The position numbers and the translations under genes were made by a program. A stretch of 59,019 bases of DNA from Halomonas sp. KAO (GTDB taxonomy: Bacteria > Pseudomonadota > Gammaproteobacteria > Pseudomonadales > Halomonadaceae), in the NCBI RefSeq assembly GCF_015595025.1, contig NZ_JADNRL010000003.1:1-59019 (forward strand). Direction: 5' to 3'. Below, piece by piece: positions 19,406 through 27,415 of the stretch. Numbering within the stretch: the first letter of the stretch is position 1; every line of letters begins with the position of its first letter. The notes under the pieces were generated by a model that made no database searches, was not told the origin of the DNA, and saw only the letters and a list, made by a program, of their open reading frames with translations.

Positions 19406-20464
19406 ATGCGCCCGCCGATTCGCACCGCCGCCCTTGCCTGTCAGGCTCTATTGATCGTCGGCACGGCTCAGGCGGCACCGGACTCGACCAGCCGCGCCGA
19501 GCTGGAGGCACGCCTGGCCGAGCTTCACACCGAAGCCGCTGCAGTGCAGGCCAGGCTCGATGCCATGGATGCCCAGCCAGTCGATGACATACCGAACGCC
19601 AGGGAGTTCGTCTGGCCCCAGGAGCAGCTAGCCCCGGCCGATGTTGCCGTGGCCGAAGCCGCCGGCCGGCGTCAGCTGGAGCAGGCCTCGAACCGCAACC
19701 CCTATGCCATCACCGCCTACCGGCGCAACTACCTGTTTCCGCTCACCTACAATCGAAAGCCGAACCACGCTGCCTATGCCGACCTTACGGGTGAGGGGGG
19801 GATGGAGCGCAGCGAGCTGAAGTTTCAGTTCAGCGCCAAGGTCGCGCTTGCCGAGGGTTTGTTCGGCGATACCGGTGATCTCTACTTCGCCTATACCCAG
19901 CGCAGCTGGTGGCAGGCCTATAACACCGACGACTCCTCGCCGTTCCGCGAGACCAACTACGAGCCCGAGATTTTTCTCAGCGCCGACAACGACTGGCAGG
20001 TGCTTGGCTGGGCCAATATACGCAACCGCGTGGCCATCAATCATCAGTCCAACGGCCGCTCCAACGAGCTGTCGCGCAGCTGGAACCGCCTCTACCTGGA
20101 GACGGTCTTCCAGCGTGGCAACTGGGCGGTAAGCCTGGCGCCGCATTATCGCCTGCCCGAAACCACCGGGGATGATGACAACCCCGATATCGAACGCTAC
20201 ATGGGCTATGGCGACGTCACCCTCGCCCGGCGTTTCGGAGAGGACGAGCTCAGCCTGCTGCTGCGCGGCAACCCCGGGGCCGGCCATATGGGGGGGCAGC
20301 TCGACTACTCCTGGCCGCTCTTCGACAGCAGAGTCCGTGCCCATGTACAGTACTACCATGGCTACGGCGAGAGCCTGATCGACTACGATCAGGTCACTCA
20401 ACGCCTCAGCCTGGGCTTCAGCCTCAACCCGCTGTTTGCGCCCAATAGCGGCATGCTGCGCTAG
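19406..20464 (+). CDS. pldA: outer-membrane phospholipase A1 (OMPLA)
   Basis: This 352-residue precursor has a signal peptide ending in QAA. A short coiled segment of about 40 residues follows, then a 12-stranded barrel typical of OMPLA. The catalytic triad is visible: His213 and Ser215 in NHQSNGRSNE and Asn227 in SWNRLY. The spacings of +2 and +14 are identical to E. coli His142/Ser144/Asn156. OMPLA hydrolyses phospholipids that reach the outer leaflet. The N-terminal extension before the barrel is longer than in E. coli PldA, and its role is unknown. Confidence 0.93.
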   Translation: MRPPIRTAALACQALLIVGTAQAAPDSTSRAELEARLAELHTEAAAVQARLDAMDAQPVDDIPNAREFVWPQEQLAPADVAVAEAAGRRQLEQASNRNPYAITAYRRNYLFPLTYNRKPNHAAYADLTGEGGMERSELKFQFSAKVALAEGLFGDTGDLYFAYTQRSWWQAYNTDDSSPFRETNYEPEIFLSADNDWQVLGWANIRNRVAINHQSNGRSNELSRSWNRLYLETVFQRGNWAVSLAPHYRLPETTGDDDNPDIERYMGYGDVTLARRFGEDELSLLLRGNPGAGHMGGQLDYSWPLFDSRVRAHVQYYHGYGESLIDYDQVTQRLSLGFSLNPLFAPNSGMLR

Positions 20465-20508
20465 CCCTGACCGGCCTGCCGGCACTCTGCCAAGCCGCAT
20501 GCCGGCTG

Positions 20509-20515
20509 CTATGCT
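20509..20515 (+). promoter_or_regulatory. putative sigma-S type -10 of the first DUF883 gene
   Basis: CTATGCT, matching the sigma-S -10 pattern CTATACT, lies 34 bp before the ATG. The same hexamer context and spacing recur before the paralogue at 22617. Confidence 0.5.
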
Positions 20516-20548
20516 GGACCTGTCACCCACCGTCACAGGAAGACCCGA

Positions 20549-20872
20549 ATGGCAAATCGTAATCAGGTAACCAACGCGCAACTCAAGGAAGACCTGCAGC
20601 ACCTCACCCAGACCATCGAGGAGATGGTCAGTGCCACCGCCGATGATTCGCGCGGCAATATCAAGGAGCTGCGCGAACGTGCCGAGAAGCGGCTCAAGGA
20701 GACCCGCGATCGGCTCGAGGCTCGCGGCGAACGCCTCTATGGTGATGCCCGGGAGACCCTCGACCATCAGGTCGATGCCTGTGACCGCTATGTCCGCGAC
20801 AACCCCTGGACCAGCATCGGCATCGGCGCCGGCGTAGGCATCGTGATCGGCATGCTGATCGGGCGGCGCTGA
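20549..20872 (+). CDS. DUF883 family protein (ElaB/YqjD-like)
   Basis: A 107-residue protein with a charged coiled N-terminal part (about 10-75) and one C-terminal transmembrane helix ending GMLIGRR. This is the ElaB/YqjD/YgaM layout. E. coli relatives are tail-anchored inner-membrane proteins that bind stationary-phase ribosomes and depend on RpoS. The stop overlaps the start of the next gene, forming a yqjD-yqjE-yqjK type operon. It is clearly paralogous to the gene at 22617-23027 over most of its length. Confidence 0.88.
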   Translation: MANRNQVTNAQLKEDLQHLTQTIEEMVSATADDSRGNIKELRERAEKRLKETRDRLEARGERLYGDARETLDHQVDACDRYVRDNPWTSIGIGAGVGIVIGMLIGRR

Positions 20873-21279
20873 TGGCAGCCAGCCAGGGACCGGCTCAGCG
20901 TATCTTTACCGCCGGCAGGCGCCTGCTGGGCAGCCTGCTGGCCAGCGGCGAGACACGCCTGCGTCTCGCCGTGCTGGAGCTGGAAGAGGAGCGCGCCCGC
21001 CTGGTCGGCATGCTGCTACTCGCGGGCCTGGCACTGATCCTGTTGCTGCTCGGCATCGCGGTACTCACCACCCTGGTGATCGTGTTCTTCTGGGACAGCT
21101 ACCGCCTGACCGCCATCGCCGTCAGCGCGGGGGTCTTGCTGTCCAGCGGCCTGCTGCTATGCCTGCGAGTCATGCAGCTGGCGCGCAGGCGTACCCTGCT
21201 GGCCAGTACCCTCAAGCACCTCGCCACCGACCGTGAGCTGCTGGAGCAGGAGCGCAAGGAGGGTCGACATGACAGCTGA
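20872..21279 (+). CDS. YqjE/phage holin family membrane protein
   Basis: A 135-residue protein with two adjacent transmembrane helices (about residues 42-66 and 75-97) and charged ends, fitting the YqjE/DUF1469 'phage holin' superfamily. Its ATG overlaps the preceding TGA. The gene order DUF883-YqjE-YqjK copies the E. coli yqjDEK cluster, supporting a stationary-phase membrane role rather than true holin activity. Confidence 0.85.
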   Translation: MAASQGPAQRIFTAGRRLLGSLLASGETRLRLAVLELEEERARLVGMLLLAGLALILLLLGIAVLTTLVIVFFWDSYRLTAIAVSAGVLLSSGLLLCLRVMQLARRRTLLASTLKHLATDRELLEQERKEGRHDS

Positions 21280-21562
21280 CAACGAAGCGCCACTCAGCCG
21301 AGCGCAACGCAAGGCCGAGCTGGAGGCACGCATCGAACAGCAGCGGGTGGACATTCTGGTCGCGGCCAACCGCTGGCACTCCGCCTCCGAGTCGATCGAC
21401 AGCGGCTGGCATGCACTGATGCGCTTCAAGGTTCCCCTCTATGCCTTGGGGGGAGTGCTGATGCTGGGGATCGGCAAGAATCATAGTCGGCTAATACGCT
21501 ATGGTCGCCGCGCGACCGCCAGCGCCCTGATGTTCAACCGCCTGCGTCGACTGCTGAGCTAG
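21269..21562 (+). CDS. YqjK-like small protein
   Basis: A 97-residue protein starting at ATG 21269, which has AAGGAGGG six bases upstream and overlaps the previous gene by 11 bp. The N-terminus is Arg/Glu-rich (SRAQRKAELEARIEQQRVDI) and one moderately hydrophobic helix lies near residues 52-68, as in YqjK. A longer in-frame start at 21233 lacks a ribosome site. Confidence 0.75.
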   Translation: MTADNEAPLSRAQRKAELEARIEQQRVDILVAANRWHSASESIDSGWHALMRFKVPLYALGGVLMLGIGKNHSRLIRYGRRATASALMFNRLRRLLS

Positions 21563-21589
21563 CGCGTCGCAGGCATTATCCTCGGCGAC

Positions 21590-22078
21590 TCACCTCGCGC
21601 CTGGTCCCAGTGGCCATTCCGGCGCCGTCCGTAGCCCGACTGTGACCGGCGTCTCGCTGACAATCAACGTAACCAGCGCATGACCGCGGGCCGCCCAGTG
21701 CTCGGCGGCATCCCGCATCAACTCGACGAAGACCGCCATGGCGGCCTCATCGGCGGGTGCCGCGGGCACCAACACCACCAGGGCCCGCTCCTCGCCCCAG
21801 TCAAGCTCCGTCAGGCAGTCCCAGGCGGCATCCCAGTTACGCCCGAAGTGGTCGGGAAAGGCCAGGCTCGCCGCCAGGCCATCGAGCAGCGCCTCGCGAC
21901 TCCAGTATTGCGCCGCCGGCAGCCTGCGCCAGTCGCCCCCTGCAACGGCAGCCCCCCTCTTCTCGCTCACCGACACGACAGGCGTCTCGATCCGCGCCGC
22001 ATCCAGACGGTACACCCCGGCGTGGGCCGGATCGCTCAGATAGCGTGCCAGAACCTCACTCTCACTCGTTGTGCTCAA
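21590..22078 (-). CDS. barstar family ribonuclease inhibitor
   Basis: This 162-residue protein contains a barstar fold in its second half. The helix-loop segment LLDGLAASLAFPDHFGRNWDAAWDCL is the family signature, including the Asn-Trp-Asp that aligns with the barnase-contacting region. An N-terminal extension of about 55 residues precedes it. The start is an unusual TTG at 22078, supported by GGAGGG six bases upstream and by the TTGA overlap with the ribonuclease stop. It should hold any ribonuclease that fails to leave the cytoplasm inactive. Confidence 0.9.
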   Translation of the reverse strand: MSTTSESEVLARYLSDPAHAGVYRLDAARIETPVVSVSEKRGAAVAGGDWRRLPAAQYWSREALLDGLAASLAFPDHFGRNWDAAWDCLTELDWGEERALVVLVPAAPADEAAMAVFVELMRDAAEHWAARGHALVTLIVSETPVTVGLRTAPEWPLGPGAR

Positions 22079-22452
22079 CGTCGACCCTCCAGTACCCGAA
22101 ACGAGTCGTAGTGGTCATCGGTGTAGTAGAAGACCTCGGGAGGCTTGCCGCCGGTCACGATACGACGAGCACCGCGATGGTCCAGGCCCGGCGTCTCCAC
22201 GGTGTATTCGCGATAGTAGCCCCGCGGCTCCTTCGGCAGCCTGCCCTCGCGGTTGAAGAAGGTCGTGCCATCCTGGGAGTGGGGAAAGGGACCGCCACGC
22301 TCGATCAACCGCAGGGTCGCCTCGATCTGCGTCTGCCCCGGCAGGCGCTGCTCCACGACAGGGAGCTCCGCACTGCCGCGCCCCTCCCACTGCCCCTCGA
22401 GCCAGGTGAGCCCCGCCAGGGCCAGCAGCGCGATCAATAGCACTTTCTTCAT
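22075..22452 (-). CDS. secreted barnase-like guanyl-specific ribonuclease
   Basis: A 125-residue precursor with a hydrophobic N-terminal signal (residues 3-17) followed by a ribonuclease N1/T1-barnase domain. Landmarks are FFNREGRLP, YYREYTVETPG with Glu82 as the likely general base, GARRIV with Arg96/97, and DDHYDSF with His114 as general acid. They correspond to barnase Glu73, Arg83/87 and His102. The ATG at 22452 begins MKKVLLIALL; an upstream in-frame extension is unlikely. It is coupled to the barstar gene through a four-base overlap, so enzyme and inhibitor are made together. Confidence 0.92.
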   Translation of the reverse strand: MKKVLLIALLALAGLTWLEGQWEGRGSAELPVVEQRLPGQTQIEATLRLIERGGPFPHSQDGTTFFNREGRLPKEPRGYYREYTVETPGLDHRGARRIVTGGKPPEVFYYTDDHYDSFRVLEGRR

Positions 22453-22576
22453 CGTCCGGGTCTCCGATCGGCCTAACGGCTCCATGATGCCGCGGGATGC
22501 CGAAGGCAGCCAGCGGCTAGGGTGATCCCGGGGGTGATCGCTTCCACCAACCCCCTTTTAAGCTGCTCAACGCCTG

Positions 22577-22583
22577 CTATGCT
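22577..22583 (+). promoter_or_regulatory. putative sigma-S type -10 of the second DUF883 gene
   Basis: CTATGCT lies 34 bp before the ATG. The flanking leader, including CACCGTCACAGG and GAAGA, matches the leader of the paralogue at 20549, so the promoter was duplicated with the gene. Confidence 0.5.
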
Positions 22584-22616
22584 GGATCTGAACTCACCGT
22601 CACAGGGAAGAGCTCG

Positions 22617-23027
22617 ATGGCACAGCAACGCAACACTCGATCCCGGGGCACCCGCGAACAGGGAAAGCAGAACACGCGCTCCCGCAGCACAGCCAAGTCG
22701 ACCGGCCAGTCGCGCACCCAAGAGTCCACCGCCCAGCTCAAGGAGGACCTGCATCAGCTGACACAGACCATCGAGGAGCTGATCGGCGCCACCGCCGACG
22801 ACTCCCGCAGCAATATCAAGGCGCTTCGCGATCGCGCCGAGAAGCGTCTCAAGGAGACCCGCGAGCGGCTGGAGTCCCGCGGCGAGCGCCTCTACGGGGA
22901 GGCCCGCGACACCGTGGACCACCGCCTCGATGTCAGCGACCGCTACGTTCACGACAACCCCTGGACCAGCCTCGGCATAGGTACCGTTTTCGGGGTCATC
23001 ATTGGAATGCTGCTAGGAAGGCGCTAA
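22617..23027 (+). CDS. DUF883 family protein, second copy
   Basis: This 136-residue paralogue of the 20549 gene has the same core (QLKEDLHQLTQTIEELI, NIKALRDRAEKRLKETRERLE, DNPWTSLGIG) and a C-terminal transmembrane helix ending MLLGRR. It carries an extra basic Ser/Thr/Arg-rich N-terminus of about 35 residues. The amidase gene follows after only 2 bp, so they may share a transcript. The two copies are separated by the yqjE/yqjK and barnase/barstar genes. Confidence 0.88.
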   Translation: MAQQRNTRSRGTREQGKQNTRSRSTAKSTGQSRTQESTAQLKEDLHQLTQTIEELIGATADDSRSNIKALRDRAEKRLKETRERLESRGERLYGEARDTVDHRLDVSDRYVHDNPWTSLGIGTVFGVIIGMLLGRR

Positions 23028-23029
23028 CC

Positions 23030-24445
23030 ATGAACGATACCGACCTCGGCCAGATGACGGCCGACCAGCTGATCGAACTCTACCGCACCGGCAAGACCTC
23101 CCCGCTGGAGGCCACACGTGCCGCCCTGGAGCGCATCCAGCGCTTCGATGGTCAGGTCAACGCCTTCACCCATGTCGATAGCGAGGGCGCCGAGCGCGCC
23201 GCCAAGGCCTCGGCACGCCGCTGGGGCCAGGGTCGGCCTCTGGGCAAGCTGGATGGCATTCCGGTCACGCTGAAGGATCTCACCGACGTGGCCGGCATGC
23301 CGTCGCGCGAAGGCTCGCTCACCACCTCCGACGCCCCCTGTGAGCACGACGCACCGCCGTCAGCGCGACTGCGCGAAGCCGGGGCGGTGCTGCTGGGCAA
23401 GACCAACACTCCCGAGTTCGGCTGGAAGGGGGTGACCGACAATCGCGTCTTCGGCGCCACCTGTAATCCCTGGGATACTCGACTCACCCCCGGGGGCTCC
23501 TCGGGCGGTGCGGCGGTCGCCGCCGCTCTCAACATGGGAGTGCTGCACCAGGGGGGCGACTCCGGGGGCTCCATCCGCATCCCGGCGGCCTTCACCGGGG
23601 TCTTCGGCTTCAAGCCTACCTTCGGCTGGACGCCTCAGTGGCCACCCGCCAAGGAGCCGACCCTGTCGCATATCGGGCCACTCACCCGCACCGTGCGGGA
23701 TGCCGTGCATATGCTCAACGCGATTGGTCGCTACGACTACCGCGACCCCTACGCCACGCGCGGTCAGCCCGAGGACTGGGGGGTGGACCTCGACAAGAGC
23801 CTCAAGGGGTTGCGAATCGCCTACTCGCCCGATCTCGGCTATGCCAAGGTCGATCCGCAGATCGCTCAGCGAGTGCGCGAGGCCGCCGAGAAGCTCGAGG
23901 CGCTGGGGGCCGAGGTCACCGAAATCCACCCCGGTTTCGAGTCGCCGATCGATATCTTTCGCCGCCTGTGGTTCACGGCATCGCTGGAGCTGTGGTCTCA
24001 GTGCGACGAAACACAGCGTCAGCAGCTCGACCCGGGATTGGTCGACAACGCGCGTCGTGCCGAGGAGTGGTCGGCGGTGGACCTGTTCCGCGCCCTGGCC
24101 GACCGTGCGCGTCTCACCGAGCAGCTGGAGCACTTCAATCAGCGCTACCACCTGCTGATGACGCCCTCGGTGGCCATACCGCCCTTCGAGGTAAACCATC
24201 AGGTCCCTCCCGGGAGCGACATGCGCGACTGGGAGGAGTGGGCCCCCTTCTCCTACCCCTTCAACCTCAGCCAGCAGCCGGCGGCGTCGATCCCCTGTGG
24301 CTTCACCGACGCCGGACTGCCGGTAGGCTTCCAGCTGGCCGGCGGCAAGTTCGACGATATCCGTGTGCTGCGCGCCAGCCACGCCTTCATGGAAACCCAT
24401 CCGCCACGCTTCCCCTCGATTCCCGACCCCTCCCAGGAGGTCTGA
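23030..24445 (+). CDS. amidase signature family hydrolase
   Basis: A 471-residue amidase with the Ser-cisSer-Lys triad: Lys82 in PVTLKDL, Ser157/158 in the GGSSGG loop and nucleophile Ser181 in GDSGGSIRIPA. The family cleaves small-molecule amides or forms GatA-type amidotransferase subunits. The absence of gatB/gatC neighbours argues for a free-standing amidase. It starts 2 bp after the DUF883 stop and is followed 53 bp later by an ectoine-synthase paralogue. Joint action on a cyclic or N-acyl amide osmolyte is possible but unproven. Confidence 0.88.
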   Translation: MNDTDLGQMTADQLIELYRTGKTSPLEATRAALERIQRFDGQVNAFTHVDSEGAERAAKASARRWGQGRPLGKLDGIPVTLKDLTDVAGMPSREGSLTTSDAPCEHDAPPSARLREAGAVLLGKTNTPEFGWKGVTDNRVFGATCNPWDTRLTPGGSSGGAAVAAALNMGVLHQGGDSGGSIRIPAAFTGVFGFKPTFGWTPQWPPAKEPTLSHIGPLTRTVRDAVHMLNAIGRYDYRDPYATRGQPEDWGVDLDKSLKGLRIAYSPDLGYAKVDPQIAQRVREAAEKLEALGAEVTEIHPGFESPIDIFRRLWFTASLELWSQCDETQRQQLDPGLVDNARRAEEWSAVDLFRALADRARLTEQLEHFNQRYHLLMTPSVAIPPFEVNHQVPPGSDMRDWEEWAPFSYPFNLSQQPAASIPCGFTDAGLPVGFQLAGGKFDDIRVLRASHAFMETHPPRFPSIPDPSQEV

Positions 24446-24498
24446 ATCGCTCGCAGGAGGTCCCGGCCACCACCCAGCATCGTCACAGGAGGCGCACC

Positions 24499-24900
24499 AT
24501 GATCGTTCGTACCCACAAGGATGCCGAAGACAACGCCATCGACGAGGAGAAGTTCATCAGCCGACGCTACACCCTGCGCAAGGATGGCATGGGGCACTCG
24601 CTCCACGAGACCACCATCAAGCCCGGCCAGGCTCTTCACATGTGGTATCGCAACCACAAGGAGAGCGTGATCTGCATCGAGGGTCGTGGTCAGATAGAGG
24701 ATCTGACCGAGGGCGGAAAATGGGACCTGGAGCCCGGCGTGATGTATGCCCTGGACAAGAATCAGCAGCATATTCTCAGCAGCGAGAAGGGCATGACCGT
24801 GCTGTGCGTGTTCACGCCGGCGCTGGTTGGCCCCGAGGACCACGACGAGCAGGGCAGCTACCCCCTGCTGGATGACGACGGCAGCGTTCTGCAGCGCTAG
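24499..24900 (+). CDS. solitary ectoine synthase (EctC) paralogue
   Basis: A 133-residue cupin that aligns end to end with EctC, starting MIVRT and ending near GSYPLLDDD. The residues that bind the catalytic metal in characterised EctC are kept as Glu55, Tyr83 and His91; Tyr50, Cys103 and Phe105 also match. The Trp near residue 21 of canonical EctC appears to be replaced by Phe19 or a neighbour. No ectA or ectB is present nearby. Solitary EctC proteins are known, and some have ectoine synthase or reverse ring-opening activity. The amidase upstream may be a partner. A strong AGGAGG site precedes the ATG, and the stop overlaps the convergent flavoprotein stop. Confidence 0.85.
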   Translation: MIVRTHKDAEDNAIDEEKFISRRYTLRKDGMGHSLHETTIKPGQALHMWYRNHKESVICIEGRGQIEDLTEGGKWDLEPGVMYALDKNQQHILSSEKGMTVLCVFTPALVGPEDHDEQGSYPLLDDDGSVLQR

Positions 24901-26072
24901 AGGCTTGATCCGCAGGCCACACCGCTGGCCCAGGCCCACTGGAAGTTGTGGCCCCCCAGCTCGCCGGTCACATCCAGCACTTCCCCGATGAAGCGCAGCT
25001 GAGGCAACCCCGCCACCGCAAAGTCCCGTGAGGATACCGCACTGGTATCCACCCCACCCAGGGTCACCTCGGCGGTGCGCCACCCTTCGGTGCCGGCGGG
25101 CTTGAGGCGCCAGCGATTAAGCGCCTCGGCCCACCCCTGCAGACGCGCATTGCCACACTCGGCCAGCACGCCGTCATCGTTCTGCCACTCCACCAGCGCC
25201 TGGGCGAGACGCCTGGGCAGGCGCTCGCCCAGCCAGGTAGAGAGGCGCCGCTTCGGTGTCTCCTGGCGCGCCGCACACAGCGCGGCGAAGGCGTCCTCGC
25301 CGGGCAGCAGATCGATCACGATCTCGTCACCGGGCTGCCAGTGACTGGAGACCTGCAGCATGGCCGGGCCCGACAGGCCGCGGTGGGTAAACAGCATGGG
25401 CTCGCGATAGCGTCCTTCGCGGCAGCTGGCCTCCACCTCGCAGCTCACCCCCGCCAGCGCCTCCGCTCGCGCCTTCCACTGTGATGTCAGGGTGAAGGGC
25501 ACCAGCGCGGGGCGCGTATCGGTCACCTCCAGCCCGAACTGGCGGGCGATCTCGTAGCCGAAGCCGCTGGCCCCCATGGTGGGGATCGAGAGGCCACCGC
25601 TGGCCACCACCAGCGCCCCGGCATCGAACGTGCCGGCGGAGGTCGCCAGGCGAACGCCCTCCCCCAGGCGCTCCACCGAGTCGATACGCGTCTTCAGGCG
25701 GATCTCCACTCCCGCCCAGTCACACTCGGTCAGCAGCACACGCAGGATCTCCTTGGCGGAATCGGCGCAGAACAGCTGCCCCGGGGCCTTCTCGACATAC
25801 TCGACCCCATGGCGCTCGACCAGCTCCAGGAAGTGCTCGGGCCGATAACGCTTGAGCGCCGAGATGCAGAAGTGGGGATTGCCCGAAAAGAAGTTGGCCG
25901 GCGTGGAGTTGAGGTTGGTGAAGTTGCAACGCCCGCCACCGGACATCAGGATCTTCTTGCCGGCCTTGTTGGCATGGTCCACCACCAGCACCCGCCGCCC
26001 CGCATAGCCGGCATTCAGGGCACACATCAGCCCAGCGGCGCCGGCGCCGATCACCACTACATCGTATGTCAC
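24897..26072 (-). CDS. BaiN/YhiN family NAD(P)/FAD-dependent oxidoreductase
   Basis: A 391-residue flavoprotein with N-terminal dinucleotide fold VVVIGAGAAGLMCA, then the family hallmark GKKILMSGGGRCNFTNLN. The conserved C-terminal GEVLDVTGELGGHNFQWAWASG holds the FAD. The family (HI0933/YhiN/BaiN) has few assigned functions; some members reduce C=C bonds. Its stop overlaps the ectC-like stop, so the genes converge without a spacer terminator. Confidence 0.9.
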   Translation of the reverse strand: MTYDVVVIGAGAAGLMCALNAGYAGRRVLVVDHANKAGKKILMSGGGRCNFTNLNSTPANFFSGNPHFCISALKRYRPEHFLELVERHGVEYVEKAPGQLFCADSAKEILRVLLTECDWAGVEIRLKTRIDSVERLGEGVRLATSAGTFDAGALVVASGGLSIPTMGASGFGYEIARQFGLEVTDTRPALVPFTLTSQWKARAEALAGVSCEVEASCREGRYREPMLFTHRGLSGPAMLQVSSHWQPGDEIVIDLLPGEDAFAALCAARQETPKRRLSTWLGERLPRRLAQALVEWQNDDGVLAECGNARLQGWAEALNRWRLKPAGTEGWRTAEVTLGGVDTSAVSSRDFAVAGLPQLRFIGEVLDVTGELGGHNFQWAWASGVACGSSL

Positions 26073-26320
26073 CCTGCTCTCCTCTCGGCCATTGCCCGTA
26101 CCGCCTGCGGCGAGGCGCGCATTCTAGCAGCCCCATCGCCGGGCGCCGAGAGTGGCCAGTGGTGTACAAGCCTTGTACATTTGAATCCCTTGGGCGACAC
26201 ACCGGCTTGTGAAAAGCGGGTTGTGAAAAGTTGCCACACTCTCATGGCCACGCCCGAGTAAGCTATTCGATAACGCCGTTGATCGTTGCCCGACCACCGC
26301 CTACCGACAAGATTGCCCAC

Positions 26321-27415
26321 ATGCCGCTACGCTTCCTCCTTCGTTTACTGCCCCTGTTGCCGGGTCTGCTGCTGATGGTTGCCTCACCGCTACAGGCGCA
26401 GCAGCCCACGGCGGTGATCGCCGCCGAAGCGCACCTGGACGCCTGGTCCGACCCACTGGCGTCGCTGGGAACCCTGCGCGCCGATGAGAGCGTCACGCTC
26501 TCCGCCACGGTGACCGATGTCGTGGCACAGCTCAACTTCCGCGATGGCGAGGAGGTCGAGGCGGGTCAGCTGCTGGTTCGCCTGGCCGATGACGAGGCCC
26601 AGGCCGACCTGCGTGCCGCCCAGGCGTTGCGTGAGGAGCGCCGCAATGCCGTCAATCGCCTGACCCAGCTGCAGCAGCGCAACCTGGCCCCCCGGGGTGA
26701 CCTGGAGGATGCCCGTTCACGGCTGCGTCAGGTCGAGGCCGAGATCCAGGCCCTGGAGGCACGGCTCAACGACTACCGTCTGCGGGCCCCCTTCGGCGGT
26801 CGCGTGGGCTTTCGCAACGTCAGCGTGGGGACCCTGGTCACCCCGGGCACCGAACTTGTGACCCTGGACAAGCTCGACGTGATGAAGCTCGACTTCACCC
26901 TGCCGGAGCTGACGCTGGGCGAGATCTCCCCGGGGCTGGCCCTGAGTGCCACCAGCGCCGCCTATCCGGACACCCTCTTCGGCGCCGAGATCGCCAGCAT
27001 CGGTACCCGGGTCGATCCGGTGAGCCGCAGCGTGAGCGTGCGGGCATTGATCGACAACCCCGAGGGCAAGCTGCGCCCCGGGATGTTGATGAACGTGGTG
27101 GTACAGCGTGAGGCTCGCCAGGCCCTGGTGATCCCCGAGTCGGCGCTGATCCCCGAGGGGCGCCGTCAGTACGTGCTGACCCTGACCCAGGATGACGAGC
27201 ATCGCGTGACGCGTCGCGAGGTCACCATCGGCGCCCGCCGCAAGGGGGAGGTCGAAATTCTCGCCGGCCTGAAGGCGGGACAGCTGGTGGTGGCCCACGG
27301 GACCGAGCGGGTACGCGACGGCCAGCCGACCCGCCTGCTGGGCATTCTCGACGACACCACCAGCGTATCCGAGCTGCTGCGTCGGGACCGTGATGCCAAG
27401 GAGGCCAGCGGCTGA
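26321..27415 (+). CDS. RND efflux system periplasmic adaptor subunit
   Basis: A 364-residue membrane fusion protein. It has a signal peptide ending SPLQAQ, a barrel-sandwich/lipoyl half (VTDVVAQLNFRDGEEVEAGQLLVRL) and an alpha-hairpin around residues 95-145. The second lipoyl half is YRLRAPFGGRVGFRNVSVGTLVTPG, followed by the beta-barrel domain. ATG 26321 is preferred because it gives an intact signal peptide; the ribosome site there is weak. The stop overlaps the pump start by one base, as in two-gene MexAB-like units lacking an outer-membrane factor gene. Confidence 0.93.
   Translation: MPLRFLLRLLPLLPGLLLMVASPLQAQQPTAVIAAEAHLDAWSDPLASLGTLRADESVTLSATVTDVVAQLNFRDGEEVEAGQLLVRLADDEAQADLRAAQALREERRNAVNRLTQLQQRNLAPRGDLEDARSRLRQVEAEIQALEARLNDYRLRAPFGGRVGFRNVSVGTLVTPGTELVTLDKLDVMKLDFTLPELTLGEISPGLALSATSAAYPDTLFGAEIASIGTRVDPVSRSVSVRALIDNPEGKLRPGMLMNVVVQREARQALVIPESALIPEGRRQYVLTLTQDDEHRVTRREVTIGARRKGEVEILAGLKAGQLVVAHGTERVRDGQPTRLLGILDDTTSVSELLRRDRDAKEASG

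Noticed and set aside
20872..21279. Prophage holin
   Set aside because: The holin-superfamily match is the YqjE type in a yqjD-E-K order; no other phage genes are nearby.
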